64,000 nt of DNA from Pseudomonas eucalypticola (GTDB lineage: Bacteria > Pseudomonadota > Gammaproteobacteria > Pseudomonadales > Pseudomonadaceae). The stretch is from NCBI RefSeq assembly GCF_013374995.1, contig NZ_CP056030.1, positions 5,860,501-5,924,500 of the forward strand, in the 5' to 3' direction. The translations under genes were made by a program, and so were the position numbers. Below, piece by piece: positions 44,491 through 52,215 of the stretch. The stretch's first letter is position 1, and the number at the start of each line of letters is the position of its first letter. The notes below the pieces were generated by a model. It did not search any database, was not told where the DNA came from, and saw only the letters and a list, made by a program, of their open reading frames with translations.

Positions 44491-45194
44491 GCCTGTTTGC
44501 CTGGTTGCGCCCGCCCGGGCCGAGCCTCAACCCGGCGCAACAGCTGGCAGTGCAGCGCTTGCAAGATCCGGCGCCCCTGGGCGATTGCAGCCTGCGCCAA
44601 CAGCGCTGGGTGGTCCTGGACCTGGAAACCACGGGCTTGAACGTCAACCGCGACCTGTTGCTGTCCATCGGTGCGGTCGTGATCGAGGATGGCGCCATCG
44701 ACCTGTCACAGCAGTTCGAATGCACCCTGCGGCGCAGCGGCCACAAACCAGGGCCAAGTGTGCTGCTCCACGGCCTGGGGCCCGGCGCCATCGCCGCTGG
44801 CTGCGAACCGGCCGACGGTCTGCTCGACTTCATGGAGTTCCTGGGTGACAGCCCGGTGCTGGCGTTCCACGCGCCGTTCGACCAGCGCATGCTGGGCCGC
44901 GCGCTGAAGGACTGCGTGGGCTACCGGTTGCAGCACACCTTTATCGACGTGGCCGAACTGGCGCCCCTGCTCAACCCGCAGACGGTGCTGCGCGAAGCCT
45001 CACTGGACGACTGGGTGGGCCATTTCGGCTTGCAGGCCGATGAGCGCCACAACGCCAGCGCCGACGCCTACGTCACCGCGCAACTGGCGCTGATCCTGCT
45101 CAGCCAGGCACGCCGCCTCGGCCTGGATAGCCCTGCGTTGCTCATGGAGCGCCTGAACCAATGGCGACGACGTCAGCGAATGCCGTCGCTTTGA
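44487..45194 (+). CDS. DEDDh 3'-5' exonuclease (DnaQ-like)
   Basis: This 235-residue protein has the exonuclease I motif VVLDLETTG with Asp45 and Glu47, motif II VLAFHAPFDQRML and motif III with HNASADAYVTAQLAL, so it is a DEDDh nuclease like the epsilon proofreading subunit. It is not DnaQ itself, because it lacks the polymerase-binding tail. The start overlaps the stop of the cNMP/CBS/DUF294 gene. That pairing recurs in proteobacteria as I recall, but the substrate is unknown. Confidence 0.9.
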   Translation: MSLFAWLRPPGPSLNPAQQLAVQRLQDPAPLGDCSLRQQRWVVLDLETTGLNVNRDLLLSIGAVVIEDGAIDLSQQFECTLRRSGHKPGPSVLLHGLGPGAIAAGCEPADGLLDFMEFLGDSPVLAFHAPFDQRMLGRALKDCVGYRLQHTFIDVAELAPLLNPQTVLREASLDDWVGHFGLQADERHNASADAYVTAQLALILLSQARRLGLDSPALLMERLNQWRRRQRMPSL

Positions 45195-45292
45195 GCACAC
45201 AAGCCCTGATGGCGCCGTCGCGTCCAGCAAAATAAGGATACAGAGCGCCCGACGAGCGCCAATTGCACCGCGCCACCATCCCTGACACAATC

Positions 45293-45311
45293 GCGAATAA
45301 TTCTCGTTAGT
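45293..45311 (+). promoter_or_regulatory. Fur box before the FecI-type sigma gene
   Basis: GCGAATAATTCTCGTTAGT resembles Pseudomonas Fur boxes (pattern GCGAATNATTNTCATT), with one or two mismatches in the right half. It lies about 30 bp before the sigma gene start, where Fur-Fe(II) would block transcription in iron-replete cells. Confidence 0.65.
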
Positions 45312-45337
45312 TAAAGTGTTTGCATTCGGGGAACATC

Positions 45338-45856
45338 TTGCCTTCAGCCCATAGCCCTCACGGTGAGTTGGTGGGTGCGCTTTACCGCGACCATCGCAGC
45401 TGGCTGCTTGCCTGGCTACGGCGCAATATCGCCTGCGCACAGCGGGCCGAGGACCTCAGCCAGGACACCTTCGTGCGCCTGCTGGGCCGCGACACCCTGA
45501 GCGCACCCCGCCAGCCACGCGCTTTCCTGGCGGCCATCGCCAAGGGCCTGCTGTTCGACCACTTCCGCCGCAGTGCCCTGGAACAGGCCTACCTGGCTGA
45601 ACTGTTACAAGTGCCAGAGGGCGAACAGCCCTCCCCTGAAGAACAGCAACTGATCCTCGAAGACCTGCACGCCATCGACCAGATGCTAGGCAAGCTGTCG
45701 AGCAAGGCACGCTTGGCCTACCTGCTCAACCGCCTGGAGGGCCTGGGGCATGCGGAGATCGCCGAGCGCCTGGGGGTATCGGTGCCGCGGGTGCGCCAGT
45801 ACCTGGCCCAAGGCATCCGCCAGTGCTATATCGCACTTTACGGGGAGCCCGCATGA
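45338..45856 (+). CDS. fecI: FecI-type ECF sigma factor
   Basis: The 172-residue sigma factor has region 2 (LYRDHRSWLLAWLRR...AEDLSQDTFVRLL) and region 4 (SSKARLAYLLNRLEGLGHAEIAERLGVSVPRVRQYLAQGIRQCY), where the RVRQY helix is typical of the FecI group. TTG 45338 is preferred as start because GGGGAA sits just upstream; TTG 45320 is an alternative. It should direct RNA polymerase to the receptor gene downstream under iron starvation. The stop overlaps the FecR start. Confidence 0.9.
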   Translation: MPSAHSPHGELVGALYRDHRSWLLAWLRRNIACAQRAEDLSQDTFVRLLGRDTLSAPRQPRAFLAAIAKGLLFDHFRRSALEQAYLAELLQVPEGEQPSPEEQQLILEDLHAIDQMLGKLSSKARLAYLLNRLEGLGHAEIAERLGVSVPRVRQYLAQGIRQCYIALYGEPA

Positions 45857-46833
45857 ACCCCAACCGACCGGTATCGGCACGGGTGCTGAATGCCGCCATT
45901 GAGTGGCAGTTGAGCATCGACGGCAATAACCCCGCGCAACAGGCCGAGTTCGCCCGCTGGCACGCCGCCGACGAAGAACATGCCCGTGCCTGGCAGCAGC
46001 TGGGTATGCTCGACCAGCGCCTGCGCGTGGCCCCGACGGCCGGCCGCAAGGCCTTGCTCAACAGCGCCACCAGCACCCGCGAGCAGGTACGCAAACTGGG
46101 CCGCGGCCTGGCCGGCGTGGTGCTGGTGATAGGCCTGGCCACGTTCGGCCTGCAACGCTGGGCACCCATGGGCTATTACCTGGCCGACCAGCGCACAGCC
46201 ACAGGCGAACAGCGCACCCTGACCTTGGCCGACGGCACCCTAGTGGACCTCAACACCCATAGCGCCATCGACGTGCGCTTCGACCAGGACCAGCGCCGCA
46301 TTGTCTTGCGTGAAGGCGAGATCATGGTACGCACCGGCCACCCGGCTGGGGAACAGCGCCCCTTCATCGTCGAAACCCAGGACGGCCAGCTGCGCGCGCT
46401 GGGGACCCGCTTCCTGGTGCGCCGTGAAGACCAGGGCACACGGCTGAGCGTATTGCAGTCGGCGGTGGCCGCCCATGCCCGCGAGCTACCTGGCGAAGTG
46501 GTGCTGCATGAAGGCCAACAGGTGCTGATGCGCCGCGCCGGCCTCGGCGAGCCGATGGCTCTGGGCCCGGGTGCGGATGCCTGGACCCATGGCATGCTGG
46601 TGGTCGACAACGCCCGCCTGGACGATCTCGCCCGAGAACTCTCGCGCTACCGCCCGGGCTATCTGGGGGTAAGCCCGAAAGTCGCCGACCTGCGCATCAC
46701 CGGCAGCTTTCCGCTCAAGGATACCGACCTGGCGCTGAATGCTCTGCTACCGACGCTGCCGGTGCAGATCCAGGCCCACACCCGCTGGTGGGTCACCCTG
46801 GAAGAGCGCCCGGCGGGTCCGCAGAAACCCTAG
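45853..46833 (+). CDS. fecR: FecR-type transmembrane sigma regulator
   Basis: The 326-residue protein has a cytoplasmic N-terminal DUF4880 region (VLNAAIEWQLSI...FARWHAADEEHARAWQQL) that binds the sigma factor. One membrane helix lies near residues 88-107, followed by the periplasmic FecR domain (RTLTLADGTLVDLNTHSAIDVRF, then GEIMVRTGH). It relays the receptor's ligand-bound state to FecI. The 4-nt overlap with the sigma gene is the standard arrangement. Confidence 0.93.
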   Translation: MNPNRPVSARVLNAAIEWQLSIDGNNPAQQAEFARWHAADEEHARAWQQLGMLDQRLRVAPTAGRKALLNSATSTREQVRKLGRGLAGVVLVIGLATFGLQRWAPMGYYLADQRTATGEQRTLTLADGTLVDLNTHSAIDVRFDQDQRRIVLREGEIMVRTGHPAGEQRPFIVETQDGQLRALGTRFLVRREDQGTRLSVLQSAVAAHARELPGEVVLHEGQQVLMRRAGLGEPMALGPGADAWTHGMLVVDNARLDDLARELSRYRPGYLGVSPKVADLRITGSFPLKDTDLALNALLPTLPVQIQAHTRWWVTLEERPAGPQKP

Positions 46834-46957
46834 GCTGCGCCCACGTCGCGCCGGGCTTGCAGATCTAAATCAACATTATTTTCGATAAGGCCTATCACTT
46901 TTTCGATCTCGTCCGGCACACAGGCAATCGAGAACTATTCCCTCTCAGGAGCGCCGC

Positions 46958-49366
46958 ATGTCCCGCCCATTCGAAACGCTGCTTCGGCCCAGTCTCATGG
47001 CCGTCGCCATCGCCCTGGCCGTCCCGCTGACCAGCACTGCCGTGCTGGCGGCCGAACAGGCCACCCAGGTACGCAGCTACAACCTGCCTGCCGCCCCGCT
47101 GGCCAGTACGCTCACCCGGATCGCCAGCGGCGCCGGCCTGGTGCTGGCGATCGAACCAGGCCTGGTGGCTGGCAAGACCAGCGCAGCGGTGAACGGGCAG
47201 TTCGACGCGGCGAGCGCGCTGCGCCAGGCCCTGGCGGGCAGCGGCTTGCAACTGGTGCAGAGCAGCGCTGGCACCTTCACGTTGATCGCGGCGCCAGAAG
47301 GGACACTGGCCTTGCCGGAGACCAATGTGAACGCGGCAGGCGATGCGGAAACTGCGTGGGGCCCCACTGATGGCTATGTCGCCACGCGCACCGCTGCCGG
47401 GACTAAAACCGATACGGCGCTGATCGAAGCGCCTCGTTCCATCTCCGTCGTGACGCGCGAGCAGATGGACGACCGCAAGGTGCTGAACCTCAATGATGCC
47501 CTGCGCTACACCGCCGGCGTGATGAGCAGCGGTTACGGCTCTGACTCCCGCGCTGACTGGCTACGCGTTCGGGGCTTCGATCCCACTCAATTCCTGGATG
47601 GGCTACCCCTGCCGAAGGGGTCATACGCCAACCCGAAAATCGAGCCATGGGACCTTGAGCGCATTGCCGTGCTGCGCGGCCCCGCCTCCTCTGTCTACGG
47701 TCAGACACCCCCCGGCGGTTTGCTCGACATGGTTACCCGCCGCCCGGAGGCCGACAGCAGCCACGAAGTCGAGCTGCAGGCGGGCAGCAACGACCACAAA
47801 CAGCTCAGCTTCGACAGTACCGGCAAAATCGACGATGAAGGTCAGTTCCTGTACCGCGTCAGCGGTGTCGTGCGCGACAGCAACGTAGAGGTCGACCACA
47901 TTCCGGACAAGCGCTACAACATTGCGCCCAGCCTGACCTGGAACATCGACCCAGACACCCACTTGACCTTTCTTTCGCAGTACACCCGTGATGACACAGG
48001 CATCACCAGCCAGTTCCTGCCGCTGCAAGGGACGAAGCTGAGTTCGCCATACGGCAAGGTTTCCCACAAAACCAACTTTGGCGATCCGGACTGGGAGTTC
48101 TACGACCGTACCTACTACGCGTTGGGATATGCGTTTGACCACCGTTTCAATGACGTCTGGCAGTTCCGTCAGAACCTGCGCTATACCAAAAGCGACCTTG
48201 AATTCCAGGCGCTGAGCGTTGGCACCGGCACCACAGCAGTCGCCGCGGATGGCACCTTGTCGCGGAGCGCCGGTATCGTCGACGAAGACATCAGCCAATT
48301 CGCCATCGACAATAACTTCCAGGCCGACTTCAGCACCGGGCCGCTGACCCACACCCTATTGCTGGGTCTGGACCACCAACGTTCCAACACAAACTACCGC
48401 TGGCAGTACGGTGTAGCACCTTCGACCAACGTGGCTCACCCGATCTATGGGCAGGACTTTTCCAACGTCAGCTTCTTCGATCTCTACAACTATGATCAGA
48501 AAACCTTCCAGACAGGCCTGTACGCACAGGATCAAATCGCACTGGATAACTGGCGCCTGACGGTGGGAGGGCGTGAGGACTGGATTCACACTGACACCAC
48601 GTTCTATAACAACAACGATTTGACCTCGACCCAACGTGATAAGAAATTCAGTCCAAACGTTGCCATCAGCTACGTTTTCGACAACGGGTTTACGCCGTAT
48701 GCCTCGTACACCGAGTCGTTCCAGCCAGCCAGCGGCGCCACCGTCAGCGCCACCGACTCGCTGAAACCTACCGAAGGGCGCCAGTACGAACTGGGCTTGA
48801 AGTATCAGCCACCTGGCAGCAAAACGCTGCTGACCGCGGCGGTCTACGACCTCAAGCAGAAGAATGTTTCGGTGACCGAAAACAGTATCACCCGCCAGGT
48901 TGGCCAGATTCAGGTACGCGGCCTTGAGCTTGAGGCCACTTCAGATGTCAGCAAGAACCTCAAGTTGATCGGTTCCTATACCTACACCGACAGCGAGATC
49001 CTGGACGGTGACGACAAAGGCAACCGTATGGCACAGATCCCGCGCAACCAGGCAACCGGCTGGGCGGACTACACCTGGCACAACGGCTTGCTGGAAGGCT
49101 TCGGCGTAGGCGCCGGTGTACGCTATGTAGGCGATACCTACGGCAATACCGCTAACACCGACCTGGGGCATGTCAGCTCCTACACCGTGTACGATGCGGC
49201 CGTGCATTACGACCTTGGCGTACTGAGCCACACGCTCAAAGGCGCTTCCGTCGCAGTCAACGCCACCAACTTGTTCAACAAGGACTACCTGGCCACCTGC
49301 GATGGCTACTGGTGCTACTACGGCGACGAGCGCAAGGTCGTGGCCAGCGTCAATTACAAATGGTAA
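46958..49366 (+). CDS. TonB-dependent siderophore receptor with STN signalling domain
   Basis: The 802-residue outer-membrane protein has a signal peptide (cleaved near AVLA-AEQ), an STN domain (about 40-115, YNLPAAPLASTLTRIASGAGL), a plug (TALIEAPRSISVVTREQMDDRKV, then VLRGPASSVYGQTPPGGLLDMVTRRP) and a 22-strand barrel. The C-terminus is NLFNKDYLATCDGYWCYYGDERKVVASVNYKW; the Cys-Cys hairpin and this ending are common in ferrichrome/hydroxamate receptors. With FecI and FecR upstream it forms a cell-surface signalling set. The ligand is unproven. Confidence 0.93.
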   Translation: MSRPFETLLRPSLMAVAIALAVPLTSTAVLAAEQATQVRSYNLPAAPLASTLTRIASGAGLVLAIEPGLVAGKTSAAVNGQFDAASALRQALAGSGLQLVQSSAGTFTLIAAPEGTLALPETNVNAAGDAETAWGPTDGYVATRTAAGTKTDTALIEAPRSISVVTREQMDDRKVLNLNDALRYTAGVMSSGYGSDSRADWLRVRGFDPTQFLDGLPLPKGSYANPKIEPWDLERIAVLRGPASSVYGQTPPGGLLDMVTRRPEADSSHEVELQAGSNDHKQLSFDSTGKIDDEGQFLYRVSGVVRDSNVEVDHIPDKRYNIAPSLTWNIDPDTHLTFLSQYTRDDTGITSQFLPLQGTKLSSPYGKVSHKTNFGDPDWEFYDRTYYALGYAFDHRFNDVWQFRQNLRYTKSDLEFQALSVGTGTTAVAADGTLSRSAGIVDEDISQFAIDNNFQADFSTGPLTHTLLLGLDHQRSNTNYRWQYGVAPSTNVAHPIYGQDFSNVSFFDLYNYDQKTFQTGLYAQDQIALDNWRLTVGGREDWIHTDTTFYNNNDLTSTQRDKKFSPNVAISYVFDNGFTPYASYTESFQPASGATVSATDSLKPTEGRQYELGLKYQPPGSKTLLTAAVYDLKQKNVSVTENSITRQVGQIQVRGLELEATSDVSKNLKLIGSYTYTDSEILDGDDKGNRMAQIPRNQATGWADYTWHNGLLEGFGVGAGVRYVGDTYGNTANTDLGHVSSYTVYDAAVHYDLGVLSHTLKGASVAVNATNLFNKDYLATCDGYWCYYGDERKVVASVNYKW

Positions 49367-49384
49367 AAGCCTGAAGCACCACAC

Positions 49385-49407
49385 AAGCCGCCCCCTGGGG
49401 CGGCTTT
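49385..49407 (+). terminator. Terminator-like hairpin after the receptor gene
   Basis: AAGCCGCCCC (49385-49394) and GGGGCGGCTT (49397-49406) form a strong stem with a very short loop and only TTTG beyond. It could weaken but not fully stop transcription into the PepSY gene, whose ATG is at 49429. Confidence 0.6.
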
Positions 49408-49428
49408 GTCATTGCGGACCCCTGTGAA

Positions 49429-50529
49429 ATGAAAAGTAAAACAATACGTCGCTGGTCCTTCATCCATACCTGGTCCAGCCTGGTGTGCACGCTGTTCCTG
49501 CTGATGCTGGCGGTCACCGGCCTGCCCCTGGTGTTTCATCACGAAATCGAAAGCCTGCTCGGTGACGCGCCCCAGTACCGGCAACTGCCCGCCGACACCC
49601 CGCGTCTGGACCTGGAACAACTGGTCAAGGCCGCCGAGGCGTATCGCCCAGGCGAGGTGGTGCAGTACTTCGGCTGGGACGACGACAACCCCGAGGGCCT
49701 GTTCGCCATCACCGCCGCCAGCGCCGACGCCGACCCCAACACCTCGCACACCTTCGGCCTGGACAGCCGTACCGGTGAAGTGGTGGAGATGCCCTCGGCC
49801 AATGGCGGCTTCATGATGGTGATGCTGCGCCTGCACGTGGACATGTACGCCGGGCTGCCGGGCAAACTGCTGTTGGCCTTCATGGGCTTGCTGTTCGTGC
49901 TGGCCATCGTCTCCGGGGTGGTGCTGTATGCGCCCTTCATGAAGCGCCTGCGCTTCGCCACGGTGCGCCGTGAAAGGTCCACCCGAGTGCGCTGGCTGGA
50001 CCTGCATAACCTGATCGGCATCGTCACCCTGACCTGGGCGCTGGTGGTCGGCGTCACCGGGGTGATCAATGCCTGCGCCGACCTGCTGATCGACGCCTGG
50101 CGCAACGACACCCTCACGGCCATGGTCGCCCCGTACCGTGACGCGCCCCCTCTGGTGCGGCGGGCGCCGGCCAGCCAGGTGCTGGCCATTGCCGAAAATG
50201 CCGCGCCGGGCATGGAAGCCGACTTCATTGCGTTTCCCGGTACGCGCTTTTCCAGCGAACACCATTACGCGGTGTTCATGAAAGGTGCCACGCACCTGAC
50301 CTCGCATCTGCTCACGCCAGTGCTGATCGACGCCAGCACCCTGGCCGTCACCGCCGTGGGCGAGCGCCCGTGGTACATGGACGCCCTGGGCCTGTCCCAG
50401 CCATTGCACTACGGTGACTACGGCGGCCGGCCCATGCAGATCCTGTGGGCAGTGATCGACCTGTTGACCATCATCGTCCTCGGCAGTGGGCTGTACCTGT
50501 GGTGGGTTCGGCGCAAGGTGAACGCATGA
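49429..50529 (+). CDS. PepSY-associated membrane protein (PiuB-like)
   Basis: The 366-residue inner-membrane protein has helices near residues 12-32, 142-165, 190-212 and 335-356, with periplasmic PepSY-like stretches between. The start KTIRRWSFIHTWSSLVCTLFLLMLAVTGLPLVF and the WLDLHNLIGIV block define the PepSY_TM/PiuB family, found beside ferric siderophore receptors. Conserved His residues (His13, His16 region, His185) suggest haem or metal binding, perhaps in siderophore-iron reduction. It overlaps the next small gene by 4 nt. Confidence 0.88.
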   Translation: MKSKTIRRWSFIHTWSSLVCTLFLLMLAVTGLPLVFHHEIESLLGDAPQYRQLPADTPRLDLEQLVKAAEAYRPGEVVQYFGWDDDNPEGLFAITAASADADPNTSHTFGLDSRTGEVVEMPSANGGFMMVMLRLHVDMYAGLPGKLLLAFMGLLFVLAIVSGVVLYAPFMKRLRFATVRRERSTRVRWLDLHNLIGIVTLTWALVVGVTGVINACADLLIDAWRNDTLTAMVAPYRDAPPLVRRAPASQVLAIAENAAPGMEADFIAFPGTRFSSEHHYAVFMKGATHLTSHLLTPVLIDASTLAVTAVGERPWYMDALGLSQPLHYGDYGGRPMQILWAVIDLLTIIVLGSGLYLWWVRRKVNA

Positions 50530-50696
50530 GCCGCAAGCCATCGCGTTTCTGGCCCGTGTTCGGCGCCCCGCTGGCCATCGCCCTGCTGGGTGCGCTGGGC
50601 CTGTTTGCCGCGTTGCTGGGCGATGGCGCCTGGGACTGGTTGTCGTGGCTAGGACTCGGCATCCCTGCCGCGCTGAGCTTGCGGGCCTTGCGGTAG
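50526..50696 (+). CDS. Small two-helix membrane protein
   Basis: This 56-residue product starts at ATG 50526, overlapping the PiuB-like stop (ATGA). Two hydrophobic segments, FGAPLAIALLGALGLFAALL and WLSWLGLGIPAALSL, predict a hairpin in the inner membrane. Its position suggests a small accessory of the PepSY protein in iron uptake. I do not recognise a named family. Confidence 0.75.
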   Translation: MSRKPSRFWPVFGAPLAIALLGALGLFAALLGDGAWDWLSWLGLGIPAALSLRALR

Positions 50697-50792
50697 AACG
50701 GCCGCAGGCGCCGGCTGACCGGTGGCGACAGGGGTACCGGTCAGCACAAACAATAAGAATTCCTCAGCCCAGCGCCGCTCTTCACGCAACAT
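50649..50792 (-). CDS. Possible 47-residue ORF after creD
   Basis: The ATG at 50792 overlaps the creD stop by 11 nt and has a very strong ribosome-binding site, AGGAGGTGGGCG. The product starts MLREERRWAEEFLLFVLTG and then becomes Pro/Ala/Gln-rich. Its tail overlaps the plus-strand two-helix gene, and the ribosome-binding site lies in creD codons, so it may be an accident. Confidence 0.25.
   Translation of the reverse strand: MLREERRWAEEFLLFVLTGTPVATGQPAPAAVLPQGPQAQRGRDAES
50714..50745. terminator. Hairpin between convergent genes
   Basis: GCTGACCGG (50714-50722) and CCGGTCAGC (50737-50745) are perfect 9-bp inverted repeats with a 14-nt loop, between the stops of the 56-residue protein gene (plus) and creD (minus). 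There is no T-run on either side, so it is a possible bidirectional transcript-end structure. Confidence 0.5.
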
Positions 50793-52143
50793 CGCCCACC
50801 TCCTGCACCGCCTTGACCTGCCCCACGCCATACCAGTCCAACCGGCGGGTCAGCACCATGAACAATCCCAGCATGGCGAACAACAGCAGCGCGCCCATCA
50901 GCAAGGCATAGTCCTCGGCGCTCAGCAGCCCGAACAGCAACCCATACAGCCCCGCCAAGCCGGCGCCAAAGCCCAGCCCGCTGCGCCAACTGTGCAGCAC
51001 GTGGCTGACGTAGAAGCCGATCAACACTACGCACCCGCTCGCTGACAGGCCGTAGGCCAGGGCGAAGCCGATGTGCTCGGCCAGCGACAGCAGCAACAGG
51101 TAGAACAATGCCAGGGCGAAGCCCACCAGGGTGTATTGCACCGGGTGAATGGCCAGGCGCTTGAGCACCTCGAACAGGAAGAAACCGGCGAACGTCAGGG
51201 CCACGAACAGCAGCGCATATTTGATCGCGCGGTCGGCCTTGAGGTACTGGTCCACCGGGTCCACCAGGCTGACGCCGAAGCGGGTATCGGTGAAGCCTTC
51301 GCACTGGTTGGTCTGCAAGCAATAGTCCAGCCGTTCCTGCAGGTTGGTGGAAAAGAACGACGTCTGCCACTGGGCGTCGAAGCCACTGGCAGCGACGTTG
51401 CGCTGCACCGGCAGGTAGTTGCCGACAAAGCTGGGGTGTGGCCAGTCCGCCTTGAGCGCTACCTGGGTTTCGCGCCCCACAGGCAACACATCGAAGCGGC
51501 CAGTACCCTGCAACCCCAGGTCGAAGCGCACGCTCAGGTCGCTGGCGGTGGCAGTATTCAGCGCCGGTAGCGGGGCATGCACGCCGTTGCCCAGCCAAGC
51601 CACCTGGGTGCCAGGCTGGAAATCCAGGCGCTGGCCATTCACCGCCAGCTTCAACCCAGCCTCGATGCCGCGGATGTCACTGATACCCACCGCCAACCAG
51701 GGGGCGTCGAACTGGTAGTCCGCCAGGTCATCAGTGACACCCAGGCGTTCCGGTAGCTTGAAATCGGCCTCGATGTGGTTGCTAGCGTGGTACAAGCGCG
51801 CGTCGTAGATGCCCCGGGCCCGGCGCTCGGTGCGCAGGTCCGCAGCCAGATCGAAGCGCTGGGGCAGGAAGTATAGGCGCCCGCTGGTGTGGGAATCCTC
51901 CTGGTAGCGTCGGCCGCTTTTCTCGTCGGTTTTCCATTCATGCAGGGTCTTGCGAAAAGGCACCACCAGCACTGGGCCGCTGAGTTGCTGGCTCAGGCTG
52001 GAACTGCGGGCGATATCCTCCAGCACCCCATCGCGGCGCGCCTGGCGCTCGCTGATGAGGTTGCCGATGAGGAACAGGGGAATCAGCAACAGCACGATCA
52101 ACGTGGCGATCATGGCCAGTTTGACACTCAGGTTTCGGTTCAT
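50782..52143 (-). CDS. creD: Inner membrane protein CreD
   Basis: The 453-residue membrane protein has an N-terminal helix (KLAMIATLIVLLLIPLFLIGNLISERQARRD, a CreD signature), a large periplasmic domain, and six C-terminal helices from ALLFVALTFAGFFLFEVLKRLAIHPVQYTLVG onward. CreD genes are induced by CreBC and affect envelope integrity and beta-lactam tolerance in Pseudomonas. It is the last gene of the creBCD operon, 72 bp after creC. Confidence 0.93.
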   Translation of the reverse strand: MNRNLSVKLAMIATLIVLLLIPLFLIGNLISERQARRDGVLEDIARSSSLSQQLSGPVLVVPFRKTLHEWKTDEKSGRRYQEDSHTSGRLYFLPQRFDLAADLRTERRARGIYDARLYHASNHIEADFKLPERLGVTDDLADYQFDAPWLAVGISDIRGIEAGLKLAVNGQRLDFQPGTQVAWLGNGVHAPLPALNTATASDLSVRFDLGLQGTGRFDVLPVGRETQVALKADWPHPSFVGNYLPVQRNVAASGFDAQWQTSFFSTNLQERLDYCLQTNQCEGFTDTRFGVSLVDPVDQYLKADRAIKYALLFVALTFAGFFLFEVLKRLAIHPVQYTLVGFALALFYLLLLSLAEHIGFALAYGLSASGCVVLIGFYVSHVLHSWRSGLGFGAGLAGLYGLLFGLLSAEDYALLMGALLLFAMLGLFMVLTRRLDWYGVGQVKAVQEVGDVA

Positions 52144-52215
52144 GGGTTGTCGCTCCTTGGCAATGGAGCGAGTGTGCAGGTGCCGAATGAGGGTTTTGTG
52201 TGGCGTGTGTGGAGC

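Noticed and set aside
46860..46900. Possible second Fur box before the TonB receptor
   Set aside because: The A+T-rich stretch has TATTTTCGATAAG but no convincing dyad; the receptor is more likely driven by its FecI sigma factor.
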